DNA of 64,000 bases from CAIWHR01 sp963713275 (GCA_963713275.1 CAVQLG010000005.1:68911-132910), one strand, 5' to 3'. Positions 17,665 to 27,317 are shown, counted from the stretch's first letter. Numbers and translations are program-made. The notes: generated from the letters alone by a model not told the origin.

Positions 17665-19197
17665 ATGCGCATCCTGCGCCTCGCCAAGATCCTCGTCGTC
17701 TCGCTCAAGTACGGGCTCGACGAACTCCTCACCGGACACGAGCGCTTTCGCGCGGTGCGCCCCCTCGCACGCGCGCTGACCTTCTGGCGCGACACGTCGG
17801 CGCCGCGCGCCCTGCGCCTGCGCCTCGCGCTGCAGGACCTGGGTCCCATCTTCGTCAAGTTCGGGCAGATGCTCTCGACGCGGCGCGACCTGCTGCCGTC
17901 GGACATCGCCGACGAACTCGCCAAGCTGCAGGATCGGGTGCCCCCGTTCCCCTCCGAGCAGTTCGTCGCCACGCTGGAGCGCGCCTACGGCAAGCCGGTC
18001 GACGAGGTGTTCCGGTCGTTCGATCGCGAGCCGGTCGCCAGCGCCTCGGTCGCGCAGGTGCACTTCGCCGAGCTGCCCGACGGGAGGGCCGTGGCGATCA
18101 AGGTGCTGCGCCCCGACATCGGCAAGGTCATCGAGCACGACCTCGGCCTGATGCAGGCCGCCGCCATCCTCGTCGAAAAGCTGTGGTCCGACGGCAAGCG
18201 CTTGAAGCCCCGCGCCGTCGTCGCGGAGTTCGAGAAGACGCTGACCGACGAGCTCGATCTGTCACGCGAGGCCGCCAACTGCTCGCAGCTGCGGCGCAAC
18301 TTCCTGCGCTCGCCGCTGCTGCAGGTTCCCGAGGTGCACTGGGACTGGTGCACGAGCGACGTGATGGTGATGGAGCGGATGACCGGCATCCCCATCGCCC
18401 AGACCGAACGGCTGGTTGAAGCCGGCGTCGACCTGAAGAAGCTCTCGCGCCACGGCGTCGAGCTCTTCTTCACCCAGGTGTTCCGCGACGGCTTCTTCCA
18501 CGCCGACATGCACCCGGGCAACATCTTCGTCGCCGTCGACCCGGCCAACTTCGGCAAGTACATTGCGCTCGACTTCGGCATCGTCGGCACGCTGACGGAG
18601 AAGGACCAGGGGTACCTGGCGCAGAACTTCCTCGCGTTCTTTCGCCGCGACTACCAGCGCGTCGCGACCGCGCACATCGAGTCGGGCTGGGTCCCGCCGG
18701 ACACCCGCGTCGACGAACTCGAGACCGAGATCCGCGTCGTCTGCGAGCCGATCTTCGACCGCGCGCTGAAGGAGATCTCGCTGGGGAAGGTCCTGCTGCA
18801 GCTCTTTCGCGCGTCGCGCCGCTTCAACGTCGAGATCCAGCCGCAGCTCGTCCTGCTGCAGAAGACGCTGCTCAACATCGAGGGCCTGGGCCGGCAGCTC
18901 GATCCGGACCTCGACCTGTGGGTGACGGCCAAGCCGTTCCTCGAGCGCTGGATGGAGAACCAGATCGGCCTGCCGGCGCTGCGGCGGCGCTTCCTGGCGG
19001 AAGCTCCCTACATCGCTGCGGCGCTGCCCGAGATCCCCCGCCTGCTGCACCGCAAGCTGCTGGCCCCGCCCTCGGCGTCGGACGAGGCGATCAAGCAGCT
19101 CGCCACGGCACAGAAGGCCCGCAACCGGCTGCTGACGCTGATCGCAGCGCTGCTGCTGGTCGTCGTCGTCGCGCTCCTCGCGGGCCGGCCCCCGTGA
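17665..19197 (+). CDS. ubiB: Ubiquinone biosynthesis regulatory protein kinase UbiB
   Basis: UbiB is a membrane-anchored atypical kinase/ATPase of the ABC1/ADCK family required for the hydroxylation stage of ubiquinone synthesis. The 510-residue product shows the KxGQ motif (FVKFGQMLSTRRDLLP), the Ala-rich nucleotide loop VASASVAQVH, the catalytic region FFHADMHPGNI and the metal-binding ALDFGIVG. The C-terminal hydrophobic segment at about residues 485-505 anchors it to the inner membrane. The start at ATG 17665 matches the family length. Confidence 0.96.
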   Translation: MRILRLAKILVVSLKYGLDELLTGHERFRAVRPLARALTFWRDTSAPRALRLRLALQDLGPIFVKFGQMLSTRRDLLPSDIADELAKLQDRVPPFPSEQFVATLERAYGKPVDEVFRSFDREPVASASVAQVHFAELPDGRAVAIKVLRPDIGKVIEHDLGLMQAAAILVEKLWSDGKRLKPRAVVAEFEKTLTDELDLSREAANCSQLRRNFLRSPLLQVPEVHWDWCTSDVMVMERMTGIPIAQTERLVEAGVDLKKLSRHGVELFFTQVFRDGFFHADMHPGNIFVAVDPANFGKYIALDFGIVGTLTEKDQGYLAQNFLAFFRRDYQRVATAHIESGWVPPDTRVDELETEIRVVCEPIFDRALKEISLGKVLLQLFRASRRFNVEIQPQLVLLQKTLLNIEGLGRQLDPDLDLWVTAKPFLERWMENQIGLPALRRRFLAEAPYIAAALPEIPRLLHRKLLAPPSASDEAIKQLATAQKARNRLLTLIAALLLVVVVALLAGRPP

Positions 19198-19227
19198 TGC
19201 CCCCGGGGGCGGCACCCGACGCCGGCG

Positions 19228-20028
19228 CTATCGGTACCGCGCGCCGGCGCCGACCGGCGGAATCGTCGCCGGCGACGACGCCTCGGGCCGCCGCGTGCCC
19301 ACGCCGACGAGCGGCGCCCGGCGCAGGAACGTGTTGCTCTCGCCCATGACGAAGCGAAAGAGATCCTCCAGCACCGCCTCGTCGACGGCCACCCCGCCGA
19401 ACTCGAGCGCCACGCTCTCGAACCGGTCGACGTTGCGCAACGTGACCTCGACGACCTGCCGGCGATAGTCGGGGGCGAAGCGGATCGACGCGTTGATCTC
19501 CTGCGTCACCCGGAACACACCGTGCCGCACGACGCGGTTCGGGTCCATCTCGGTCTGGTAGTGATACGGCAGCTGCGCCACGCGCAGCCGCTCTTCGACG
19601 CCATGCGCGGCCCCCGGTTGCACCTTGAACACGATCTCGCCGTCCTTGACGAGCCGGTAGAACACCTCCACGCGCTCGAGCAGCTCCAGCCCGCCCAGCG
19701 CGCGTCGCCGGTAGGACACGAAGCCGTGGTCGAAGCGCGGCGACTCGATCGCGAGATCGGGATCGAGCCGGAACGCGTGCGCAACGCCCGGTTTGATCAC
19801 CTCGAGATGATGCAGGGCTTCGTCGAGCCAGCGGAACGCGCGCCACAGCCGGCGATCGATGTCCTTGAGCGCCTCCTCGAGGGGTCGCCTGCGGGCGCCC
19901 TCCTGCGCTTGCAGCGCGGCAGACTGCGCGCGCAGCTTTTCCAGGAGCGAGGGCTTGTCGGACGGCGGGCTCATGAGCTTGATCGGTGGGGCGCCAGGCG
20001 GTCCCGGGGACGCGAGCGGGGAAGGCAT
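19228..20028 (-). CDS. Conserved hypothetical protein, unrecognised family
   Basis: This 266-residue soluble protein is convergent to ubiB. I do not recognise a named family. It has a Pro-rich N terminus and a predicted helical segment (EEALKDIDRRLWRAFRWLDEALHHLEVI, about residues 50-77). A region of regularly spaced charged and hydrophobic residues that looks like mixed beta structure follows, and the C-terminal tail appears disordered. No signal peptide or membrane segment is evident. Coding quality is good across the whole frame. An upstream extension to 20259 is open but has low-complexity sequence, so ATG 20028 was preferred. Confidence 0.68.
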   Translation of the reverse strand: MPSPLASPGPPGAPPIKLMSPPSDKPSLLEKLRAQSAALQAQEGARRRPLEEALKDIDRRLWRAFRWLDEALHHLEVIKPGVAHAFRLDPDLAIESPRFDHGFVSYRRRALGGLELLERVEVFYRLVKDGEIVFKVQPGAAHGVEERLRVAQLPYHYQTEMDPNRVVRHGVFRVTQEINASIRFAPDYRRQVVEVTLRNVDRFESVALEFGGVAVDEAVLEDLFRFVMGESNTFLRRAPLVGVGTRRPEASSPATIPPVGAGARYR

Positions 20029-20278
20029 GTTCAGCAAGCGCGTAGGCGGGAACTCTACTACGTCTTTTCGGACCGGGCACGGATTTCTTCGCCCCGGAAA
20101 GCCGGGCGATGCGCCCGCCGGGGCGCCGGCGGCGCGGGGAAAAGCAGTCCGGCGCGCCGCCTGAGCGCTATGGAACACCCGCCGGCGGCAGCCCGCCATT
20201 CCCCTTTCGGCCGAGCCGCGACAAGCGCGCTCGGTGCCGCGCCGCGATTGGGGCGGCAAGGCCGTGCCCGCGGCGGCC

Positions 20279-20325
20279 GCGGCCCGCCCTCCCCGTCAAG
20301 GACGGGCCGCGAACTGCGGTACAAT
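20279..20325 (+). promoter_or_regulatory. Strong stem-loop and -10 box upstream of potA
   Basis: The arms GCGGCCCG (20279-20286) and CGGGCCGC (20303-20310), plus inner CCT/AGG, form a near-perfect stem around an 8-base loop. TACAAT follows at 20320-20325, 58 bases before the potA ATG. The stem overlaps where a -35 element would be. It may be an operator or a terminator for leftward or read-through transcription; no poly-T tract follows. Confidence 0.4.
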
Positions 20326-20382
20326 CGACCTCGACCCGTTGCGCGACGCGCGTTTTCCACTTCTCCGGCGAGGCCCGGCCCG

Positions 20383-21465
20383 ATGGCGCTGCTCGAGATC
20401 AGGAACGTCACCCGCCGTTTCGGCGATTTCACCGCCGTCGACAACGTGAGCTTCGGGGTCGAAGCCGGGGAGTTCTTCACGCTCCTCGGGCCCTCCGGCT
20501 GCGGCAAGACGACGCTCCTGCGGATGATCGCCGGCTTCGACCTGCCCGACCGCGGAGCCATCATCCTCGACGGCGTCGACCTCAAGGACACGCCTGCCGA
20601 GAAGCGGCCCATTCACACGGTGTTCCAGAGCTACGCCCTGTTCCCGCACATGACGGTAACGCAGAACGTCGCTTTTCCGCTGCGGATGGCCGGCAAGCCC
20701 GACGCCGAGGTGCGCAGCAAGGTCAAGGAGGCGATCGCCCAGGTGAAGCTCGACCGTCTGGAGCAGCGCTATCCGCACGAGCTCTCCGGCGGCCAGAAGC
20801 AGCGCGTGGCACTCGCCCGCGGACTCGTCAACCGCCCGCGGCTGCTGCTGCTCGACGAACCGCTCGGCGCGCTCGACGCGAAGCTGCGCGAGCAGATGCA
20901 GATCGAGCTCATCCGCCTGCAGCGCGGCGTCGGCGTGACCTTCGTCTTCGTGACGCACTCGCAGGCCGAGGCGCTGGCGCTTTCGCACCGGATCGCGGTG
21001 ATGAACCACGGCGTGATCGAGCAGCTCGACGAGCCCGACAAGCTGTACGGCTTCCCCAGGAGTCGCTTCGTCGCCGACTTCATCGGCAACGTCAATATGC
21101 ACGAGGCCACGGTCGTCGCCGCCGGCGCCACGCTCACGCTCGAGCTCGGCACGCTCGGCCGCATCACCGCGCCCGCCCGCGACGGCGTCAAGGCAGGGAC
21201 CGCCGGCGTGTTCGTGATCCGCCCCGAGCAGGTGTCAATCCGCGCCGCCGCCGAATCCTCGCCCGACCCGAACCAGTTCGAGGGTGTCGTCAACGACTTC
21301 CTCTATATCGGCGACGTGACGACCTACATCGTCGACCTGCCCGACGGCAAGCGCTTCGAGGCGCTGCTGCCCAATTCCGCGCCCGGCCGCGCGAAGTTCT
21401 TCGAACTGGGCGACCGGGTGCGGCTGTCGTGGAAGGCCGAAGCCGGCGCCTTTCTCGATTCCTGA
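20383..21465 (+). CDS. potA: Spermidine/putrescine ABC transporter ATP-binding protein
   Basis: PotA energises polyamine uptake from the cytoplasmic face. The 360-residue protein has Walker A GPSGCGKTT (about residues 38-46), Q-loop FQSYALFPH, signature LSGGQKQR and Walker B LLLLDEP. A C-terminal TOBE domain follows (FVIRPEQVSI). It opens a four-gene operon potABCD, with potB starting 28 bases downstream. Gene order and the PotD-like binding protein support polyamine specificity over other spermidine-like ligands. Confidence 0.93.
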   Translation: MALLEIRNVTRRFGDFTAVDNVSFGVEAGEFFTLLGPSGCGKTTLLRMIAGFDLPDRGAIILDGVDLKDTPAEKRPIHTVFQSYALFPHMTVTQNVAFPLRMAGKPDAEVRSKVKEAIAQVKLDRLEQRYPHELSGGQKQRVALARGLVNRPRLLLLDEPLGALDAKLREQMQIELIRLQRGVGVTFVFVTHSQAEALALSHRIAVMNHGVIEQLDEPDKLYGFPRSRFVADFIGNVNMHEATVVAAGATLTLELGTLGRITAPARDGVKAGTAGVFVIRPEQVSIRAAAESSPDPNQFEGVVNDFLYIGDVTTYIVDLPDGKRFEALLPNSAPGRAKFFELGDRVRLSWKAEAGAFLDS

Positions 21466-21492
21466 ACGCCCGCGGACTCCCGCCTGGCGCCG

Positions 21493-22347
21493 ATGCACGC
21501 CGACACCTCGACCCGGACCCGCGCCGGCCGGATGACGCAGTGGCTGGTCAGCGGCCCGCCGTTCGTCTTCCTTTTCGTGTTCTTCGTCGTTCCCGCCGCG
21601 ATCATGGTCGTGGCGAGCATCCGCTATCCGGGCGAGTTCGGCGCGCTGGCGCCGCTCATCGGCGGCAAGCCGGGCGAGGACGCGGGAATCACTTTCGAGA
21701 ACTACGCCGTCTTCTTCGGCGACTGGATCTACGCCCAGATCTTCGCCAAGAGCTTCGGCGTGGCACTCGCGACCACGCTCACCTGCCTCGTGATGGCGTA
21801 TCCCGTGGCGCTGCTGATCGCGCGCAGCCCCAAGCAGTACCGCGACCTCATGGTGCTGCTCTGCGTGCTGCCCTTCGCCTCGAACTTCCTCGTCCGCGTC
21901 TACGCGTGGATGATCATTCTCGGCCCCTTCGATCTGCTGTTCTCCCGCTTCGCCGTCATCGTCGGCATGGTCTACGTCCACCTGCCGTTCATGATCCTGC
22001 CGCTCTATACCAACCTCGAGAAACACGACCCGGCGCTGCTCGACGCGGCGCAGGACCTGGGTGCGAACGCCTGGAACCGGTTCTGGCGCGTCACGTTTCC
22101 GCTGTCGCTGCCGGGGATCTTCTCCGGCTCGGCGCTGGTCTTCATCCCGGTGCTGGGGATGTTCGCGATCCCCGAGATCCTGGGCGGCAAGGACGACTGG
22201 CTGGTCGGCAACCTGATCAAGGAGAGCTTCCTCGGCACCCGCGACTGGCCGTTCGGCTCGATGCTGTCGCTGATGCTCACCGTCGCGGTGCTGGCGATCG
22301 CCGCCGGCGCCGCGGGGCTCGCCCGGCGCGGGGTGGCCCGTGCGTAG
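21493..22347 (+). CDS. potB: Spermidine/putrescine ABC transporter permease PotB
   Basis: This is one of the two inner-membrane permease subunits of the polyamine importer. The 284-residue protein has six predicted membrane helices, the first at about residues 19-40 (FVFLFVFFVVPAAIMVV). The EAA-like cytoplasmic loop is DAAQDLGANAWNRFWRVTFPLSLPG at about residues 180-205. Its last 8 bases overlap potC, indicating translational coupling. Confidence 0.93.
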   Translation: MHADTSTRTRAGRMTQWLVSGPPFVFLFVFFVVPAAIMVVASIRYPGEFGALAPLIGGKPGEDAGITFENYAVFFGDWIYAQIFAKSFGVALATTLTCLVMAYPVALLIARSPKQYRDLMVLLCVLPFASNFLVRVYAWMIILGPFDLLFSRFAVIVGMVYVHLPFMILPLYTNLEKHDPALLDAAQDLGANAWNRFWRVTFPLSLPGIFSGSALVFIPVLGMFAIPEILGGKDDWLVGNLIKESFLGTRDWPFGSMLSLMLTVAVLAIAAGAAGLARRGVARA

Positions 22348-23119
22348 ATCGCCGCTGCTCTGGGCCGCCTCGCTCGCGGTGTTCGCTTTCCTCTACGTCC
22401 CGCTCGGGGTCGTGGTCGTGTTCTCGTTCAACGACTCGAAGCTCAACGCGGAGTGGGTGGGGTTCACGCTGGACTGGTACGCCAAGCTCTTCGCCAACGC
22501 GGAGATGCTGCACGCGGCCGCCAACTCGCTGCTGATCGCCGTGGTCTCCGCCGCGCTGGCTACGGTGCTGGGCACGATGGCCGGCATCGCGATGCACCGG
22601 TTCAAGTCCAGGCTGCTGCCGTTCATGACGCTGACGCCGGTGGCGATGCCCGAGATCCTGCTCGGCGTCTCGCTGCTCATCTTCTTCATCTCAGTCTTCG
22701 GCGAGGAGTCGTTGTCGCTGCTCACCGTGATCGTCGCGCACACGACGTTCTGCATCGGCTTCGTCGCGATCATCGTGCGCGCGCGTCTCGCCGGCATGGA
22801 CGAGTCGGTCTTCGAGGCGGCGCGCGACCTGGGCGCGACGCCCTGGCAGACCTTCCGCCTCGTCACGCTGCCGCTGATCATGCCGGGCGTGGTCGCCGGC
22901 GCGCTGATGGCGTTCACGCTGTCGATCGACGACTTCGTCATCACCTTCTTCACCGCCGGCGCGGGCGTCCCCACGCTGCCGCTGACGATCTACACGATGA
23001 TCAAGATCGCGGTGACGCCGGAGGTGAACGCCGTGTCGACCCTGCTGATGCTGCTCACGCTGACGATGATCGTGCTGGCCGGCAAGATCGCGCCCGACGC
23101 GCTGCGCGGCAAGGGCTGA
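22340..23119 (+). CDS. potC: Spermidine/putrescine ABC transporter permease PotC
   Basis: This is the second permease subunit of the importer, with 259 residues and six predicted membrane helices. The EAA loop reads EAARDLGATPWQTFRLVTLPLIMPG, at about residues 155-180. The start overlaps potB by 8 bases, and the TGA stop is followed immediately by the potD ATG. All features match the PotC/YdcV group. Confidence 0.93.
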   Translation: MRRSPLLWAASLAVFAFLYVPLGVVVVFSFNDSKLNAEWVGFTLDWYAKLFANAEMLHAAANSLLIAVVSAALATVLGTMAGIAMHRFKSRLLPFMTLTPVAMPEILLGVSLLIFFISVFGEESLSLLTVIVAHTTFCIGFVAIIVRARLAGMDESVFEAARDLGATPWQTFRLVTLPLIMPGVVAGALMAFTLSIDDFVITFFTAGAGVPTLPLTIYTMIKIAVTPEVNAVSTLLMLLTLTMIVLAGKIAPDALRGKG

Positions 23120-24277
23120 ATGGCGCCCGTGGACACGTTGCCCACCGCAGCGCGCCGCCGGCTCGTTCTGGCGTCGACCGCCATGCTCACGCTGGCGTTC
23201 GCCGGCTGCGCGCCCAGGACCGACGACCGGACCGCGACGGACCCGGCCGCCGGCGCGGCCGCGCGGGGAAGCGGCGCGGAGCTTCACCTCTACAACTGGA
23301 ACAACTACCTCGCCGAGGAGACCGCGACGAGCTTCGAGGCGTCCTGCAAGTGCACGCTGGTGCAGGACTACTATTCGGACAACGAGGAGATGCTGGCCAA
23401 GCTCGCGGCCGGGGCAACGGGCTACGACCTCATCGTTCCTACGGGCAACGCGGTGCAGACGCTGATCGCGCAGGGCGCGCTGCGCGAGATCGACCACGCG
23501 CGCATCCCCAACCTCGCCAACGTCAAGCCGGAGTTCCTGAACCTCTTCTTCGACCCGGGCAACCGGTACTCGGTCCCCTACGCGTACTCGATCACGCTCA
23601 TCGGCTACAACGCCGAGAAGATGAAGGAGCTGGGCCTTCCGACCGACAGCTGGGCGGTGATCTTCGAACCGCGACACCTCGAGAAGCTCCAGGGCAAGGT
23701 CACGGTGCTCGACTCGCAGCGCGAACTCTTCGCCGCCGCGCTCAAGTACCTGGGCCACTCCGTGAACGAGACCGACGAGGCGAAGCTCAAGGCGGCGCGC
23801 GACCTCATCCTCCGCGCCAAGCCGTACTGGGCGGCGTTCAACGCCTCGTCGTACATCAAGGAACTCACGATCGGAAACATCTGGCTCGCGCACGGGTACT
23901 CGAACGACATGTTCCAGGCCGCGCAGGACGCCGCCAACGCCAAGCGCCCGTTCTCGATCGCCTATTCGACGCCGAAGGAAGGCGCCGTGCTGGCGCTGGA
24001 CAGCATGGTGCTGCACAAGTCGGGGCCGCGCCCGGACCTCGCCTACGAGTTCATCAACTACATGCTCGTGGGCCGGAACGCGGCGGAGCTGTCCAACATG
24101 ATCGGCTCCGGCAACGCCAACGCCGCGGCGATGGAGTTCATCGTGCCCGAGGTCAAGGACAACCCCGCGGTCTTTCCCGACGCCGAGAAGTGGAAGCGGC
24201 TGGAGATGATGCGCGATCTTCCCCGCCGCGACCGGCGGCTGCTGAACCGCTTCTGGACCGAGGTCAAGGTGCGCTGA
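23120..24277 (+). CDS. potD: Spermidine/putrescine-binding lipoprotein PotD
   Basis: This is the periplasmic solute-binding component of the polyamine importer, 385 residues long. The N terminus is a lipoprotein signal with a lipobox LAFAGC (Cys at about residue 31), so the mature protein is probably membrane-tethered. Polyamine-binding family landmarks are LHLYNWNNYLAEETATSFE, YDLIVPTGNAV and YSVPYAYSITLIGYN. The ATG directly follows the potC stop with no gap. Spermidine, putrescine or a related cation is the expected ligand. Confidence 0.92.
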   Translation: MAPVDTLPTAARRRLVLASTAMLTLAFAGCAPRTDDRTATDPAAGAAARGSGAELHLYNWNNYLAEETATSFEASCKCTLVQDYYSDNEEMLAKLAAGATGYDLIVPTGNAVQTLIAQGALREIDHARIPNLANVKPEFLNLFFDPGNRYSVPYAYSITLIGYNAEKMKELGLPTDSWAVIFEPRHLEKLQGKVTVLDSQRELFAAALKYLGHSVNETDEAKLKAARDLILRAKPYWAAFNASSYIKELTIGNIWLAHGYSNDMFQAAQDAANAKRPFSIAYSTPKEGAVLALDSMVLHKSGPRPDLAYEFINYMLVGRNAAELSNMIGSGNANAAAMEFIVPEVKDNPAVFPDAEKWKRLEMMRDLPRRDRRLLNRFWTEVKVR

Positions 24278-24339
24278 GCGCGCCGGATGCGCCGGCCGAC
24301 GCGGCCGACGCCGAGGCGCGCCGCACGACGGCGTCGCGC

Positions 24340-24969
24340 GTGAACTCCGCAGCCATCCGCATCGAACGGCTCTCGCCGGCCCGGCGGGACGACTTCCTGC
24401 GCTTTTTCGATCACGAGCACGGAAGCGCGTTCGCCGACAACCGCGAGTGGGCCCGCTGCTATTGCCACTATTACCACGTGCCGAAGATCGTGGCGTGGAG
24501 CGAATTCACCGCCGAACAGAACCGCACGGCGATGGCGGCCCGGATCGAAACGGGCGAGCAGGAGGGCTTTCTCGCCTACGCCGGCGCCGAGGTCGTCGGC
24601 TGGCTCAACGCGCAGCCCTGCCACAAGCTGCCGCACGCCTGCGCGCGACTGGGCGTGGTTCCGCCCGCCCGCGACGTGCCGGACTTCCAGGCGGCGGCGG
24701 CCCTGTGTTTCGTCATCGCGCCGGCGTGGCGGCGGCGCGGGGTCGCGCGTGCGCTGCTCGCCGGCGCGCTGGCGTCGTTCGCGGCGCGGGGCATCCGCGT
24801 CGTCGACGCGTTTCCGTTCAAGGCGCCCGCGAGCGAGCGCCCGGCCGACCATTACCACGGTCCTGCGCCGCTGTTCGTCGCGGCGGGATTCGTGCCCGTG
24901 GCCGAGACCGACGACCTGACCGTGATGCGCAAACGCCTCTCCGGCCCGCCACCGCCCGAGCGGCTGTGA
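24340..24969 (+). CDS. GNAT family N-acetyltransferase
   Basis: This is an acetyl-CoA-dependent acyltransferase of 209 residues. The conserved acetyl-CoA site is CFVIAPAWRRRGVARALL (about residues 127-144), preceded by an N-terminal part rich in Cys, His and Tyr (WARCYCHYYHVP). It follows potD by 62 bases; a role in acetylating polyamines is possible but is only an inference from position. The GTG at 24340 was chosen as start because the domain begins a few residues later. The frame extends upstream with low-complexity sequence. Confidence 0.78.
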   Translation: MNSAAIRIERLSPARRDDFLRFFDHEHGSAFADNREWARCYCHYYHVPKIVAWSEFTAEQNRTAMAARIETGEQEGFLAYAGAEVVGWLNAQPCHKLPHACARLGVVPPARDVPDFQAAAALCFVIAPAWRRRGVARALLAGALASFAARGIRVVDAFPFKAPASERPADHYHGPAPLFVAAGFVPVAETDDLTVMRKRLSGPPPPERL

Positions 24970-25067
24970 GCAAGCCGCCGCGCGCGCGCGTCGGGCGCCC
25001 GCGACACGGATCGCGAGAGGTTGCAGGAGAGCAAAGGAAAGCGGGCAACGCCGCACCCCCTGCCGCC

Positions 25068-26159
25068 ATGTCGCGTCAACGCCAACCCTCGCTGCTGCCG
25101 CATACGCTCGCCGCGCTCGCCGGATTGGCGATCGTCTACGCGAGCCTGCAGCCCTTCGGCGAGTGGATCGAGCCGGACGCCGCGACGCCGTTCTTCCTGT
25201 TCGCGCCCTGGCCGCCGCGCTGGACGCGCTTCGACGCGCTGGCGAACTTCCTCGCCTACCTCCCCTTCGGCTTCTTCGTCGCCGTGATCTCGCGCGAACG
25301 CTCCGCCGGGTCGCGGCTCGCGCTGGGCTGCGCCGCGGGGGCCGCGCTGTCGTTCGCGATGGAAACGCTGCAGATGCGCCTGCCCCCGCGCGACGCGAAC
25401 GCGATCGACCTCCTCGCCAACACGGCGGGCAGCTTGATGGGCGCGCTCCTGGGGCTCCTGTTCCGGCAGGCGGCCCGGTTGCGCGATGCGATCCGCGGGC
25501 GGCGCGAGCGCTGGTTCCTTCCCGGCCGCACGGGCGACCTTGGTCTCGCGCTGCTCGCGATCTGGCTCGCGGCCCAGATCAATCCCGGCATACCGCTGTT
25601 CGCCACCGTCTACGACCCGACGCCGCAGCTCGGCACGTTCGCCAGCGTGCCACCGGCAGTGCCCGATCTCGCGGCGGTGCTGGTCGAGGCGGCGCACAGC
25701 GCGCTGCAGATGCTGGGGGTGGGGCTGTTCGTCGCGCTGCTAGTGCGCGAGCGCCGGTACGTGGGCACGGCCGTGACCGCGCTCGTCGTCGCCGGGTTGC
25801 TGTTCAAGGGCATGGCCGCTCTCACGCTGCTCAAGCCCGCGGCCTGGGAGCACTGGCTGTCGCCGGGAGTCTCCACCGGTGTCGCGGCGGGAGCGCTCGC
25901 GCTCACCCTGTTCCTCTTCCTGCGGCGGCCGGTGCAAGTTGCGTCCTGCGCCGTCGCGCTCCTGTCCTCGCTGCTGGCGACGCTGCTCGCGCCCGACCTC
26001 CTGTACGCGCGCGCACCGCTGTCGCTGTTCAACTGGAACTATGGCCACCTGCTGAGTTTCAACGGTCTGACGCGCACGGTGCTGATGGTCTGGCCGATCG
26101 CCGCCTCCGTCTTCCTGTTCGGCCTGGCCGGGCGCCCGGGCTGGGGCGAGGCCCGCTGA
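25068..26159 (+). CDS. VanZ-like family integral membrane protein
   Basis: This inner-membrane protein of 363 residues has about eight to nine hydrophobic segments. The VanZ-like domain covers roughly residues 1-130, with FDALANFLAYLPFGFF, SFAMETLQMRLPPRDANAIDLLANTAGSLMGALLG as the recognisable core. In Gram-negative bacteria the family is often found near envelope polysaccharide genes, and the next gene here is a GT9 glycosyltransferase 42 bases later. The biochemical function is unknown. Confidence 0.82.
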   Translation: MSRQRQPSLLPHTLAALAGLAIVYASLQPFGEWIEPDAATPFFLFAPWPPRWTRFDALANFLAYLPFGFFVAVISRERSAGSRLALGCAAGAALSFAMETLQMRLPPRDANAIDLLANTAGSLMGALLGLLFRQAARLRDAIRGRRERWFLPGRTGDLGLALLAIWLAAQINPGIPLFATVYDPTPQLGTFASVPPAVPDLAAVLVEAAHSALQMLGVGLFVALLVRERRYVGTAVTALVVAGLLFKGMAALTLLKPAAWEHWLSPGVSTGVAAGALALTLFLFLRRPVQVASCAVALLSSLLATLLAPDLLYARAPLSLFNWNYGHLLSFNGLTRTVLMVWPIAASVFLFGLAGRPGWGEAR

Positions 26160-26201
26160 CGCCTATGGGCGCGGCAACGCTGTTCTGCTATCTTTGCGGC
26201 C

Positions 26202-27317
26202 ATGCTTCCTCCGGCCGGCGCTGACGCGCTCGACATGCGGCGCGTCCGTCGGGCGCTCGTGATCAAGCTGCGCCATCACGGCGACGTGCTGCTCGCTTCG
26301 CCGGTCTTCACGGTCCTGCAGCGGGCCGCACCCGAAGCCGAGATCGACGCGCTCGTCTACCGCGAGACGCTGCCGATGCTGACCGGTCATCCGGCGATAC
26401 GCGAACTCTTCGGCATCGATCGCGACGCGAAGCGCCGGGGACTAGGCGCCCAGCTCGGCGCCGAATGGCGGCTGTTGCGCGCGCTGCGCGCGCGCCGCTA
26501 CGACCTCGTCGTCCATCTGACCGATCACCCGCGCGGGGCCTGGCTCAAGCTGGTCCTGGGCGCCCGCGACGGCGTCGCCCCCGAGCGGGAGCGCGCCGGG
26601 GTCCTCTGGCGCCGCGCCTTCCGGCACCGCTACCTCAGGCCCCGCAACACCCCGCGCCATACCGTCGAGAGCCACCTCGACGCGCTGCGCCGGATCGGCA
26701 TCTGGCCCGAAGGCGCCGAGAAGGCGCTCGTGCTCGTTCCCGGCCCCGAGGCGCAGGCGCGGATCGCGGCGCTGCTCGCCCAGCACCAACTCGCGCCGCG
26801 ACGCTTCATCGTCGTGCACCCGGGCTCGCGGTGGAAGTTCAAGTGCTGGCCCGCGGCAGCAACCGCGGCCGTCGTCGACCGCCTCGCCGAGGAGGGGTGG
26901 GGCGTCGTGCTCACCGGCGCGCCGGATCCCGCCGAGCGGGCGCTCGTCGCCGCGGTGCGCGCCGCGACCCGCGCGCCGGTGGTCGACCTGTGCGGAGCGC
27001 TCACGCTGCGCGAACTCGCGGCCCTGATCGGCGTGGCCCGGCTGTTCTTCGGCGTCGACTCCGCGCCGATGCACATGGCGGCGGCGATGGGCACGCCCAC
27101 CGTGGCGCTCTTCGGCCCCAGCGGCGACGCCGAGTGGGCGCCGTGGCGGGTCGCCCACCGCGTGGTCGCCTCGACCGAGCATTCCTGCCGCCCCTGCGGC
27201 AACAACGGCTGCGGCGGTAGCCGGCGGTCCGACTGCCTGATCACGCTTTCCGACGCGCGCGTCGCCGCCGCGATTCGCGACCTGCTCGCCGAAACGGCCG
27301 GCACGTCGGCCCGATGA
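26202..27317 (+). CDS. waaQ: GT9 LPS heptosyltransferase, WaaQ-like
   Basis: This family-9 glycosyltransferase of 371 residues probably adds a heptose to the LPS inner core on the cytoplasmic face. Visible landmarks are RALVIKLRHHGDVLLASPVF near the N terminus, VVHPGSRWKFKCWP in the middle and FFGVDSAPMHMAAAMGTPTVALFGPS in the C-terminal lobe. A Cys cluster (CRPCGNNGCGG) follows. It overlaps the next gene by 4 bases (ATGA). The acceptor position is inferred from the WaaQ-like pattern only. Confidence 0.84.
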   Translation: MLPPAGADALDMRRVRRALVIKLRHHGDVLLASPVFTVLQRAAPEAEIDALVYRETLPMLTGHPAIRELFGIDRDAKRRGLGAQLGAEWRLLRALRARRYDLVVHLTDHPRGAWLKLVLGARDGVAPERERAGVLWRRAFRHRYLRPRNTPRHTVESHLDALRRIGIWPEGAEKALVLVPGPEAQARIAALLAQHQLAPRRFIVVHPGSRWKFKCWPAAATAAVVDRLAEEGWGVVLTGAPDPAERALVAAVRAATRAPVVDLCGALTLRELAALIGVARLFFGVDSAPMHMAAAMGTPTVALFGPSGDAEWAPWRVAHRVVASTEHSCRPCGNNGCGGSRRSDCLITLSDARVAAAIRDLLAETAGTSAR

